NCBI GenBank assembly: GCA_963169645.1
Contig: CAUJCO010000013.1
Location: 719,923-783,922, forward strand
Length of the DNA: 64,000 nt
Origin: Bacteroidota bacterium
GTDB taxonomy: Bacteria > Bacteroidota > Bacteroidia > Chitinophagales > JADIYW01
Reading direction: 5' to 3'
In this document: positions 45,169-53,750 of the stretch, in pieces
How positions within the stretch are numbered: position 1 is the stretch's first letter
How the letters are laid out: each line of letters starts with the position of its first letter
Program-made: the position numbers and the translations under genes
The notes under the pieces: model-generated
What the model was told of the DNA's origin: nothing
The model's input: only the letters and a program-made list of their open reading frames with translations
Databases searched by the model: none

Positions 45169-45326
45169 CCACCGCAACCAATTAACCGATTGGGATTTTT
45201 TTTCACCAATTCTTCTAATTCCGGCATTAAACTTTCCGGCATCTGCGCGTAATTTGTTGCTTCTTGTTGTGGCAAATCCGGTTTTTTAGTGCGTGGTTTC
45301 GTTTTTTGTTTTTTTGTTTTTGACAT
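45165..45326 (-). CDS. Small basic protein, unknown
   Basis: 53 aa from ATG 45326 (an in-frame extension to 45416 would overlap the dioxygenase start). The N-terminus is Lys-rich, then PDLPQQEA, ESLMPELEELVKKNPNRLI and a CGG terminus. The acidic/amphipathic C-terminal half looks like a real conserved protein, but no family is recognised. Confidence 0.55.
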   Translation of the reverse strand: MSKTKKQKTKPRTKKPDLPQQEATNYAQMPESLMPELEELVKKNPNRLIGCGG

Positions 45327-45359
45327 ACTTAAAATTAAACATTTATCTTTATTCTTTGA

Positions 45360-46409
45360 ATGAAAAGATGGATACAAAAATACACCGGATATTTGCGCAA
45401 TCTGCGGTTGGTGCATTACATCTATAATTTATTACATCGAAAAGGATTGAAACACAACAAACATTTATATCCATATTTTGATATTAAGAAGTCTGTTTAT
45501 GCCTCTATTTCGCATAAAGATTTTATACAAAAAAAAGCAAAAGCACCTTGGTTAGATGCTTTTTGCAATGAAAAAGATATCATCAATCATCCGATGTATG
45601 CTACGTTTCCTGAACAGATTGAAAAACAACTCTTGAATTGGAATAAAAATGGATATATAATATGGGAACAATTTCTAGATGCTGAAACGGTGGACGTGAT
45701 TAATAGTGAAATAGATGATTTGTTGGATACACATAAAGTAGATTTTAATTATACGCATCGAAAAATTTTAAACGCATATACCGATTCTTATGCTATTCGG
45801 AAGGTGATAAAAGACAAACGTTTGTTGCAGTTGTTTACTTTCATTTTAGATAAAAAAGTGTTGCCGTTTCAAACTATTAATTTTTTGCAAGGCAGCGAGC
45901 AACACGCACATTCCGATGCCTTACACATGTCCACTTTTCCCAATGGAAATATGATTGCAGCGTGGTTTGCTTTGGAAGATATTACACTGGAACAAGGTCC
46001 GATTGCTTATTACGCAGGCTCACATCAGTTGCCTTATATCACCAATGCAGATTACGATAACCGCAGTAATGCTTATTTGTTAGATGCCGATGCCAATAAA
46101 AAATACGAACAAAAAATTGCCGATGTCATTAAAGAACAGGCATTAGAGAAATCTGTTTTTTTGGCTAAAAAAGGAGATGTGTTGATATGGCATGCCAACT
46201 TGATTCATGGTGGTGAAGCGCATACCAATAAAGCCCTTTCCAGAAAAAGTATGGTGGCACATTATTATGCCAATAATGTAATTGCCTATCATGAAATAAG
46301 TGAACGTCCGGCTATTTTTGATACGGATTTAATTGGCGAAGTAGAAGAAGATTTTTATAAAGGACAAACGCATTTAATAGACGAATCGCTGTATAAATTT
46401 TATGAATAA
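45360..46409 (+). CDS. Phytanoyl-CoA dioxygenase-family (PhyH) oxygenase
   Basis: Fe(II)/2-oxoglutarate enzyme of 349 aa. The metal triad is H184-S-D186 in QHAHSDALHM plus a distal His in WHANLIHGGEAH (about 281-292), with an Arg soon after (SRKSMVAHY) for 2-oxoglutarate. WFALEDITLEQGPIAYYAGS is the usual core segment. The N-terminal 80 residues are basic and not assigned. Substrate unknown; a lipid or sugar-modifying role is possible beside the glycan operon. Confidence 0.82.
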   Translation: MKRWIQKYTGYLRNLRLVHYIYNLLHRKGLKHNKHLYPYFDIKKSVYASISHKDFIQKKAKAPWLDAFCNEKDIINHPMYATFPEQIEKQLLNWNKNGYIIWEQFLDAETVDVINSEIDDLLDTHKVDFNYTHRKILNAYTDSYAIRKVIKDKRLLQLFTFILDKKVLPFQTINFLQGSEQHAHSDALHMSTFPNGNMIAAWFALEDITLEQGPIAYYAGSHQLPYITNADYDNRSNAYLLDADANKKYEQKIADVIKEQALEKSVFLAKKGDVLIWHANLIHGGEAHTNKALSRKSMVAHYYANNVIAYHEISERPAIFDTDLIGEVEEDFYKGQTHLIDESLYKFYE

Positions 46410-46411
46410 GA

Positions 46412-47137
46412 TTACTTGGTATTTTTAATGAATGAACGATACGCTAAATATAGAAAACCCGGCACTATAACTAAACCTATTTTAAAGATTGATGAGGTAT
46501 TTAAATAAGCTATACCTTTTGTCAATATTATAAATAAAAAAACACCGATGGCAATTGTAAATAGCTTGGCGTAAATTGTTTCGTAAAATGTTTTTTTGCG
46601 TTGAATTAGTTCCGGTGCTTCCAGAGATGTTGGTATTGCAGAAGAGGTAACTTTTGTTGTAGGTTGTATTTTTCTACTTTCATTTTGCACGTTTACGATA
46701 GATAAAAATGTGGTTAGAAATTGATTGTATGCTACTATTCGTTCGCCATACATATCGGTTAATTTCCACGAATCACCATTCTTGAAATTTATTTCTAAGA
46801 ATTGGAATTCACCTCTGTATTTTCCTTTGTCAGTTCCATTTTTAAATGATTTTACATCCGACCATTGGTAGTATTTATCTTTTTGAAATTGAAGAGCAAA
46901 ATTTTTAGAAAGCACCTTGCGCGATAAACCAGAACCATCTATATAAAATACCGTTTCGGATGATAAAATGTAGAGCACAAGTGCCATAGCACTTACCATC
47001 AAAATAGTAGATATTATTGGGTTTAACGTAGTATAAGCGGTTGCAAATACAATAATAAAGCCAACATTCATGGCTATCATCACCGATGCTAAAGTTCCAA
47101 ACGGAAGTGTTTTACAAGAATATTCTATACGCTGCAT
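46412..47137 (-). CDS. Hypothetical membrane protein
   Basis: 241 aa, no family recognised. Two N-terminal helices (about 13-60) form a hairpin. They are followed by a soluble region with a short beta-rich segment resembling PH-like domains (YYQWSDVKSFKNG to FLEINFKNGDSWKL), a linker, and two C-terminal helices (about 191-235). Ends 2 bp after the dioxygenase gene stop (convergent). It lies 3 bp downstream of the 109-aa gene and may be cotranscribed. Confidence 0.7.
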   Translation of the reverse strand: MQRIEYSCKTLPFGTLASVMIAMNVGFIIVFATAYTTLNPIISTILMVSAMALVLYILSSETVFYIDGSGLSRKVLSKNFALQFQKDKYYQWSDVKSFKNGTDKGKYRGEFQFLEINFKNGDSWKLTDMYGERIVAYNQFLTTFLSIVNVQNESRKIQPTTKVTSSAIPTSLEAPELIQRKKTFYETIYAKLFTIAIGVFLFIILTKGIAYLNTSSIFKIGLVIVPGFLYLAYRSFIKNTK

Positions 47138-47140
47138 ATA

Positions 47141-47470
47141 TTACCACAATTCATCGTCACTAATGTCCGATGGTTTTTGAAATTGAAAAAGTTTTCGAGT
47201 TTCTATTTTTTGTTTTTGTCTTTCAATAATTAAATCGGTAATAATTTCGGCAGCATTTTCTCCTTTGTGTGCCGTTAATAGTTTGCGTACTTTATCTTCG
47301 TGTACATCAATCCGATACAACAAATACAATAAGTGTTCAAAATCGTTATTAATCCAATGATTGATTTTTTGTATGATAAATTTTCTGAATTCAGTAAATG
47401 AGCTAAAGCTCACATTGTTTTCTTCAATGAGTTGCAAGGTGTACTCTTGTATTTTTAATGTATCATCCAT
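47141..47470 (-). CDS. Conserved-looking hypothetical protein
   Basis: 109 aa, soluble, mostly helical, acidic C-terminus (SDISDDELW). The sequence around NDFEHLLYLLYRIDVHEDKV suggests a small helical bundle. No family or function is recognised. Sits between the TIGR02757 gene (50 bp upstream) and the membrane protein. Confidence 0.7.
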   Translation of the reverse strand: MDDTLKIQEYTLQLIEENNVSFSSFTEFRKFIIQKINHWINNDFEHLLYLLYRIDVHEDKVRKLLTAHKGENAAEIITDLIIERQKQKIETRKLFQFQKPSDISDDELW

Positions 47471-47520
47471 TCTTGGAAGTTGTTTGCTACAGTCTAAAAT
47501 GCAAATAGTTAAAGGTTGAT

Positions 47521-48279
47521 TTATAAAATTACTTTTTCTATGCCCATTCCAAATAATGCAAAATCAAATCGCACCGGATCGGTGTTGTCTATCAGCTTTA
47601 AGTTACGAGTTAATTCACAAACTGTCAACCAATCGCGTTGTTTTCTTTTTATTAAGTTTAATTGACGTGCATAGTTTTCTACATGCACATCTAATGGAAT
47701 CAATAAATCTTTTGGGTGTATCTTTTTCCATATTCCAAAATCAACACCATTTTTATCTTCTCGAACCATCCAACGCAGATACATATTTAAACGCTTACAA
47801 CTGGATTTTCGTTCCGGTGTTGAAACGTGTTTTCGCGTTCGATGCGGTGCATCTTCTAAACTAAAAAATGCATGATGAAATTGAATTAAACCTTGCTCTA
47901 TATTTTTGTGCGTAAATAAACTTTCTAATGAATGGTGTTGTGTGTATTGATGTTTTAATGCTTCAATAAAATACAAAACATCGGTGGCATTAAATGTTCT
48001 ATGTACAAAGTTTTCAAAAGGTTTTACATCTTTAGGTTGATGTTGTAAGATAAAATCATACGGTTGATTATCCATCCATGTCATTAATTTATTACAACTA
48101 TTAATGATGGATTTTCTGTTGCCCCAAGCCAATGTTGCTGCAAACAATCCGGCAATTTCTATATCTTGTTTTTTAGTGAACCGATGTGGTATTTGTATCG
48201 GATCATCTTGAATAAAATTGCGACAATTGTATTTATCGTGATAAAAGTTGAGTAAATCAATTGTTTGTTGCGTTATCAT
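47521..48279 (-). CDS. TIGR02757/DUF2400 family protein
   Basis: 252 aa. Family-defining blocks are IAGLFAATLAWGNRKSIINS (about 42-61), KSSCKRLNMYLRWMVREDKN, and IPLDVHVENYARQLNLIKRK followed by DPVRFDFALFGMGIEK. The fold is of HhH/DNA-glycosylase type in related families, but no activity has been assigned to this family to my knowledge. Start overlaps the PrsW gene by 4 bp, indicating an operon. Confidence 0.88.
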   Translation of the reverse strand: MITQQTIDLLNFYHDKYNCRNFIQDDPIQIPHRFTKKQDIEIAGLFAATLAWGNRKSIINSCNKLMTWMDNQPYDFILQHQPKDVKPFENFVHRTFNATDVLYFIEALKHQYTQHHSLESLFTHKNIEQGLIQFHHAFFSLEDAPHRTRKHVSTPERKSSCKRLNMYLRWMVREDKNGVDFGIWKKIHPKDLLIPLDVHVENYARQLNLIKRKQRDWLTVCELTRNLKLIDNTDPVRFDFALFGMGIEKVIL

Positions 48280-48965
48280 ATATCGTTGTTTCCGTTTCGT
48301 TTCGGTAAATTATTATCCGATGGATTGAGTAGTTGCATAACGTGTTTGCCGGTATAGTATAATCCGATAAAAGCTAAAAGAGATAAAGCCGACATATTTT
48401 TTTGCAACAAAAAGAAATCGTATGCGCCGTGCAGAAGTATTGGATATATCAATCCTTTTTTGATGAACTCATTGCGATGCGTTAAATCAAATTTTGCTAA
48501 GCCGATATAATAACCCATAATAACAGCAAAAATAGCATGTGCCGGAACTGCCGTAATCATACGCATAATAGCAACACTCCAACCACCTTCGGCAACGTAC
48601 AATATATTCTCAAACGATGCAAAGCCCATTCCTATCATCACGGCATATACAATGCCGTCCATGGGTTCACTAAAGGCTTTTCTATTAAATAAAATAAAAC
48701 GCAAGAAAATAAATTTGGCAAACTCTTCACTCAATGCTACTACAAAGAAAGCATACAAAGCTGTGTTGATGAAGCTACCATTGTATGTTAAAAATTGTTC
48801 GCCAATTAAAGTTCCAACAATAGCCGGAAAAATACTGCCTACGCCAAATAAAAATGCCAATACCAGCAAACCAAAAGGTTCTTTGTCAAATCTGTCTTTA
48901 TGAATAACATATCCGCAAATAGCCAATGCCGGTGCTATAGATAGTAAAAACAAAGTAAGTGTCAT
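48276..48965 (-). CDS. PrsW-family intramembrane metalloprotease
   Basis: 229 aa, about seven helices. The signature EEFAKF (EExxK, near residue 79), EPMDGIVYAVMIGMGFASFE and PAHAIFAVIMGYYIG supply the glutamate and histidine positions of the PrsW/CPBP-like superfamily. These enzymes cleave membrane substrates such as anti-sigma factors; no partner sigma operon is visible here. Cotranscribed with the TIGR02757 gene. Confidence 0.86.
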   Translation of the reverse strand: MTLTLFLLSIAPALAICGYVIHKDRFDKEPFGLLVLAFLFGVGSIFPAIVGTLIGEQFLTYNGSFINTALYAFFVVALSEEFAKFIFLRFILFNRKAFSEPMDGIVYAVMIGMGFASFENILYVAEGGWSVAIMRMITAVPAHAIFAVIMGYYIGLAKFDLTHRNEFIKKGLIYPILLHGAYDFFLLQKNMSALSLLAFIGLYYTGKHVMQLLNPSDNNLPKRNGNNDI

Positions 48966-49021
48966 GTACTATTTTTTGTAAGATAGTACATTTCCCAAAA
49001 ATGAAAAACGGAATGGGAAAT

Positions 49022-50161
49022 TTATTGCAAAGCTTGTGCTAAATCTGCTATCAAATCATCTGCATCCTCAATCCCAATACTTAATCGGATTAAAGAATCT
49101 ACAACACCTGTTTTTTTACGTTCTTCAAATGGAATACTGGCATGTGTCATCGTTGCCGGATGTCCAATTAAAGATTCCACACCACCTAAAGATTCTGCTA
49201 ATGAAAATAATTGAGTAGATGAAAGTACTTTGTTGGCAGCTTCTATATTATCTTCTTTTAAAGAAAATGAAATCATCGCACCAAAATATTTCATTTGTTT
49301 TTTGGCAATTTCATGGCCCGGATGTTCCGTAAATCCTGGATAGTTGACGGTTTGTATTTTTGGATGAGCTTTTAAAAAGGCTGCAATTTTTTCTGCATTT
49401 TCGCAGGCACGTTGCACGCGAATATGTAGCGTTTTTATACCACGTAAAATTAAAAAACAATCTTGTGGGCCCGGCACTGCACCACACGCATTTTGTATAA
49501 AATAAAGTTGATCGGCTAATGCTTTGTCTTTAACGACAACAGCACCGTGAATTACATCGCTGTGACCGCCTAAATATTTAGTGGCAGAATGTACTACAAT
49601 GTCAGCACCTAAATCTAATGGTGTTTGCAAAAATGGCGATGCAAACGTATTATCTACACAAACTAGTATTTGGTTTTTTTTAGCCAATGCACAAACCGCA
49701 GCAATATCTACAATATTCAACATGGGGTTGGTAGGCGTTTCTATCCAAATAAGTTTGGTTTTATTGGTGATAGCTTGTTCTATATTGGAGATATTTGTCA
49801 TATCTACAAACGAAAAATCTAATCCTAATTTTCCGAATATTTTAGTGAAAATTCGATACGTTCCGCCGTATAAATCATTGCAAGAAATAATATGATCGCC
49901 GCTGCTGAATAATTTGGCAATCGCATCTGTAGCAGCTAAACCACTCGCAAAACAAACGCCATAATTGCCGTTTTCTAAGACTGCTAATTGATTTTGCAAC
50001 GTATGACGTGTTGGGTTGTGTGTACGTGCATATTCAAAACCTTTATGCACACCCGGAGCATCTTGTACATACGTAGATGTTTGAAAAATAGGCGTCATGA
50101 TGGCACCGGAACTGCTATCCGGCTCTATGCCTGCGTGAATTACTTTTGTTGCGAATTTCAT
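49022..50161 (-). CDS. Transsulfuration PLP enzyme (cystathionine gamma-lyase/synthase)
   Basis: 379 aa Cys/Met-metabolism aminotransferase fold. Landmarks are YARTHNPTRHTLQNQLA, ASGLAATDAIAK, VDNTFASPFLQTPLDLGADI, PLP-Lys in HSATKYLGGHSDVIHG (about 200) and SLGGVESLIGHPATMTHAS. Lyase (MccB/CTH, making cysteine) and synthase (MetB) cannot be separated by motif alone. A Cys-codon leader ORF and terminator lie upstream, which would favour a cysteine-producing lyase if it is a true attenuator. Confidence 0.9.
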   Translation of the reverse strand: MKFATKVIHAGIEPDSSSGAIMTPIFQTSTYVQDAPGVHKGFEYARTHNPTRHTLQNQLAVLENGNYGVCFASGLAATDAIAKLFSSGDHIISCNDLYGGTYRIFTKIFGKLGLDFSFVDMTNISNIEQAITNKTKLIWIETPTNPMLNIVDIAAVCALAKKNQILVCVDNTFASPFLQTPLDLGADIVVHSATKYLGGHSDVIHGAVVVKDKALADQLYFIQNACGAVPGPQDCFLILRGIKTLHIRVQRACENAEKIAAFLKAHPKIQTVNYPGFTEHPGHEIAKKQMKYFGAMISFSLKEDNIEAANKVLSSTQLFSLAESLGGVESLIGHPATMTHASIPFEERKKTGVVDSLIRLSIGIEDADDLIADLAQALQ

Positions 50162-50210
50162 TTTTGAATAATTATAATGTTGACTCTAATTTATTTTTCA
50201 AAGGTATTTA

Positions 50211-50239
50211 ATAAAAAACCGTTTGCAAATACAAACGGT
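50211..50239 (-). terminator. Intrinsic terminator or attenuator before the transsulfuration gene
   Basis: Minus strand: ACCGTTTG (50239-50232), 6-nt loop, CAAACGGT (50225-50218), then TTTTT. It lies 50 bp before the transsulfuration start and 35 bp after the stop of the Cys leader ORF. It may also end the DUF1015 transcript from 50391. Confidence 0.8.
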
Positions 50240-50273
50240 CTTAAATCTTATTAATAATAAAATACTTTTCCCG

Positions 50274-50321
50274 TTATTCATTGGCATAACAACAGCAAGT
50301 ATCGTATTTCATTGTTTTCAT
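50274..50321 (-). promoter_or_regulatory. Candidate leader peptide with three Cys codons
   Basis: Minus-strand ORF MKTMKYDTCCCYANE, with stop TAA at 50276-50274. Codons TGC TGT TGT occupy 50297-50289. AACGG (50275-50271), overlapping the stop codon, can pair with CCGTT in the 5' arm of the terminator at 50239, giving a possible anti-terminator. TATTTTG (50342-50336) may be its -7 box. Confidence 0.5.
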
Positions 50322-50390
50322 ACTATAAAAATAAGCAAAATATTCTAATTTTATTAAGAAGTTGGAATTAAAACACCATTGTGATAAACA

Positions 50391-51653
50391 CTATTTCCAT
50401 CCATCTTTCAGTTCATTAATCACTAAGCCGGATTTTAATTTGGGTTCAAACCAAGTAGATTTTGGTGGCATAATATTTCCGGTGTCTGCTATGTCAATGA
50501 GTTGATTTAACGAAACCGGATACAGTGCAAATGCAATTTTCATTTCACCGGAATCTACTCGATTTTGCAATTCACCTAACCCGCGAATGCCGCCAACAAA
50601 ATCTATGCGTTTGTCGGTGCGTTGGTCTTTAATGTTTAAGATGTCATCTAATACATAAGTTGACAAGATAGTAACATCTAACACTGCAATCGGATCGGTT
50701 TCATCGTAGGTGTTTTGCTTAGCCGTTAATTTATACCAATTGCCATCTACATACATAGAAAACTCGTGTAGTAATTGAGGTTTATAAATAGTGGTTCCTT
50801 TTTTTTCTACTTCAAAGTTTGCTTGTATTTTTTGTAGCAAAGTAGCTACATCTAAATCATTGGTATCTATAACGAGGCGATTATAATCTTGGATTTGCAA
50901 TTGATTGCTCGGAAATAAACAAGATAAAAAATAATTATATGCTTCGTTACCGGTGTGGTTTGGATTCGACTCTCGTAATTGTTTGCCTACTTTTGCCGAA
51001 GCTGCAGAACGATGGTGTCCATCTGCGATATAGCTAGCTTCTACTTTGGTAACAAACAATTCCACTAATTTTTGGATGATATTTTCATTGTCAATTTTCC
51101 AAAGTTGATGTCGTACTTCTTGAGAATCTACAAAATCATTTTCCGCCTCGTGGTGTTCGCAATAATGCTCGATAATCGCGTCAATTTCTGCTACGGATTT
51201 ATAGGTAAGAAAAACCATTCCGGGTTGAGCCATTTTGGTTTTCATGTGTTTGATGCGGTCGTTTTCTTTCGCTACTAATGTCAGCTCATGTTTTTTGATG
51301 TTGTTGTTGAAATAATCATCAATAGAGCTGCCGGCCACCAAACCAGTTTGTGTTCGGTTTTGCATGGTTTGTGCATAGATATATAAACATGGTTCGGCAT
51401 CTTTTACTAATATATTATCTTGAATAAAACCATCAAATATTTCTTTTCCTTTTTGATATACTTCTTCTGCGTATTGGTCTATCGGTTCATCAAAATTGAT
51501 TTCCGGTTTAGATATTCTTAAAAAGGAAAATGGATTGTTGGCGGCTTCTGCTTTTGCTTCTGCAGAGTTTAATACATCATAAGGTTTGGCGGCTACTTTA
51601 TCTACGATATCTTTTCGTGGTCGCAATCCTTTAAACGGTTTTATTGAAATCAT
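50391..51653 (-). CDS. DUF1015 family protein
   Basis: 420 aa, soluble. Family landmarks are IKPFKGLRPRKDIVDKVAAK at the N-terminus, PYDVLN, ELTLVAKENDRIKHM and the central IADGHHRSAASAKVG (about 214-228), with YNYFLSCLFPSNQLQIQDYN following. DUF1015 proteins are widespread, but their reaction is not established. It overlaps the S41 protease gene by 4 bp. Confidence 0.9.
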   Translation of the reverse strand: MISIKPFKGLRPRKDIVDKVAAKPYDVLNSAEAKAEAANNPFSFLRISKPEINFDEPIDQYAEEVYQKGKEIFDGFIQDNILVKDAEPCLYIYAQTMQNRTQTGLVAGSSIDDYFNNNIKKHELTLVAKENDRIKHMKTKMAQPGMVFLTYKSVAEIDAIIEHYCEHHEAENDFVDSQEVRHQLWKIDNENIIQKLVELFVTKVEASYIADGHHRSAASAKVGKQLRESNPNHTGNEAYNYFLSCLFPSNQLQIQDYNRLVIDTNDLDVATLLQKIQANFEVEKKGTTIYKPQLLHEFSMYVDGNWYKLTAKQNTYDETDPIAVLDVTILSTYVLDDILNIKDQRTDKRIDFVGGIRGLGELQNRVDSGEMKIAFALYPVSLNQLIDIADTGNIMPPKSTWFEPKLKSGLVINELKDGWK

Positions 51654-53311
51654 TTTTTTGTTATTTTTTGCTTCTTTTTTTGTTGTTTAATTTGTTTTCT
51701 TTTAGAGATGTTTTCTTTTTTTACTGCTTGAAAAGTTGGAATTCCAAATTTTTGAAAAGAGCCATCGGTGAATGCTGCTAATGCACGCAAATAAATCAGA
51801 TTTTGTTCGTTGGTAACTTGATAATAGGCACTGCTATTCCATAAATTTTGTGCTAATAAGCCTTTGAGTTGATTTTGTATGGTTGGAATACTTCTGCTAA
51901 AATTCTCTGCTGAATCGGGTTCTACTTTTTTAGTTTTTGCATACGCATAAAACGCCTCTAAGAAAATGGAATCTGCTTGGAAATTTTTAATAAATTTCTC
52001 TAATGTTGGATATGATTTTTCTAAGCTGGCTCGGTTGGCATCTACATACGATAAAATGAACTGGTTAAACGAACCCGAACGAATTAATTTTCCATAAAAT
52101 TTGGAGTTCCACATCGTATCAATACCTACGAAAATATCCGGTGTAATACCACCACCGCCGTAAACAATACGTTTATTGTTGGTAAAATATTTTGTAGAGT
52201 CAACGATTTTTATTTTTGAAGAATCAAAGAGTTCGCCGCTTTCGTAGCGTTCTTCAATATCTTCCTTGTATTCATCTACACCTTTGGTATATGGTTTTTG
52301 GATATTGCGACCGCTCGGTGTGTAGTAGTGTGCCATGGTTAAGCGTACGGCAGATAAATCCGGTAACATATATCCTTTTTGTACCAAGCCTTTTCCGTAG
52401 GTTCTTCTACCAACAATTAATCCGCGATCCCAATCTTGAACAGCGCCGGAAACAATTTCTGATGCAGAGGCTGTATTTTGGTCTACCATAATTACTAAAT
52501 CACCTTTCTCAAAGTTTCCTTTGGATGTAGATTTTAAATCGATGCGTGGTTGTGAACGACCTTCGGAATACACCACCAATTTGTCTGTTGGTAAAAATAA
52601 ATCCGATAAGGAATGTGCTTGGTTGAGGTAACCACCGCCATTTCCGGTTAAATCTAAGATGATTTTTTGAGCACCTAATTTCTTTAGCGAGTCGATGGCT
52701 GCTTCAACCTCTTCTGTTGCTGTAGCCGAGAATCGTTCCAATTTTACATAACCTATGGTTGGTGTTGCCATGTATTGTGCACCAATTGCATAAATCGGAA
52801 TTTTATCTCTAATAATTTCAAACGTAAGTAATTCCGGTTCTCCGTATCGCTTTACTTTGATGATAACTTTTGTACCTTTTTTTCCGCGTAGTTTTTTGAA
52901 TACACCTTCATTGTTTATGCCGATGCCGGCTACTTTTGCGGTATCTACAAAAATAATTTTATCGCCGTCTTGTACGCCTACTTTCTGAGATGGACCACCC
53001 GTAATAACATGAATGACACGTATTGTATCTTCATAAATTTGAAATTGTATGCCGACACCCTCAAAATTTCCTTCTAATGGTTCGTTGGCTTTTTTAATTT
53101 CATCCGCATTCATATAAACCGAATGCGGATCGAGTTGTTTGAGCATGTGAATCATGCCTATTTCCACCAAAGAATCTAAGTTTACATCTTGCACGTAATA
53201 GTTATCGATGGTGTTTAAAAAAGTGGACATCTTTTGTTGGTACATCTGTGCTTGTGCTACAGAGCCAAACAGCAAAAGACTATAAAAGGCAATGGCAATC
53301 TTTTTAATCAT
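51650..53311 (-). CDS. S41 carboxy-terminal processing protease (CtpA-like)
   Basis: 553 aa. The signal peptide (about 1-22) is followed by a PDZ domain (about 82-170, GNFEGVGIQFQIYEDTIRVI) and the S41 core: LDLTGNGGGYLNQA, catalytic Ser282 in QNTASASEIV and Lys307 in RRTYGKGLVQ, 25 residues apart as in Prc. The C-terminal tail is Lys-rich. A periplasmic Ser-Lys protease that trims C-termini of envelope proteins. It overlaps DUF1015 by 4 bp. Confidence 0.93.
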   Translation of the reverse strand: MIKKIAIAFYSLLLFGSVAQAQMYQQKMSTFLNTIDNYYVQDVNLDSLVEIGMIHMLKQLDPHSVYMNADEIKKANEPLEGNFEGVGIQFQIYEDTIRVIHVITGGPSQKVGVQDGDKIIFVDTAKVAGIGINNEGVFKKLRGKKGTKVIIKVKRYGEPELLTFEIIRDKIPIYAIGAQYMATPTIGYVKLERFSATATEEVEAAIDSLKKLGAQKIILDLTGNGGGYLNQAHSLSDLFLPTDKLVVYSEGRSQPRIDLKSTSKGNFEKGDLVIMVDQNTASASEIVSGAVQDWDRGLIVGRRTYGKGLVQKGYMLPDLSAVRLTMAHYYTPSGRNIQKPYTKGVDEYKEDIEERYESGELFDSSKIKIVDSTKYFTNNKRIVYGGGGITPDIFVGIDTMWNSKFYGKLIRSGSFNQFILSYVDANRASLEKSYPTLEKFIKNFQADSIFLEAFYAYAKTKKVEPDSAENFSRSIPTIQNQLKGLLAQNLWNSSAYYQVTNEQNLIYLRALAAFTDGSFQKFGIPTFQAVKKENISKRKQIKQQKKKQKITKK

Positions 53312-53750
53312 AACAGTTCTAAGATATCATTCTATTCACGAGTAAGATGTTATTTTTTCTTATGATTCGAAAATAGAAACATCTTAAAATGAATGTTGAA
53401 TGCACACAAAGATACATTTACAAGCCTAAAAATGCTATAATTTTTTAGAAAGCTATCTCGTTCCGGAAAACGAGCACGAAATCATTCAACTTCTTAGTGT
53501 TGGAATGATAAGTAGGTATCGAGATTACTTTGTAAGTACACCTAATAATAGGATGAGTAGCAACACTAAAAAATATTGATAATCTTGCACCTCTTGGATG
53601 ATGGGTAATTTTTCTTTCATGTTTTTGGTTTATAAATATTAAGTTACATCAAATATTAGATGCTGTCAATACTAAATATTAAAATTTAACATTTCATTGT
53701 GTGTGGAAATGTGGAAAAGTAGTAGTAAATACAGTGGTTCTCTACACAAA
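53312..53750. other. Intergenic region with one small ORF
   Basis: 439 bp between two minus-strand genes. Apart from the 31-codon ORF at 53525-53620 there is a small hairpin, CTCGTT/AACGAG (about 53468-53485). No other gene or RNA is visible. Confidence 0.6.
53525..53620 (-). CDS. Possible 31-aa single-helix membrane peptide
   Basis: ATG at 53620, TAA at 53525. The translation has a charged/polar start MKEKLPIIQEVQD, then a continuous hydrophobic run beginning YFLVLLLILLLG and ending TK. The compact N-in helix design and clean start/stop resemble small membrane proteins, but there is no homology evidence and the ORF is short. Confidence 0.35.
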   Translation of the reverse strand: MKEKLPIIQEVQDYQYFLVLLLILLLGVLTK

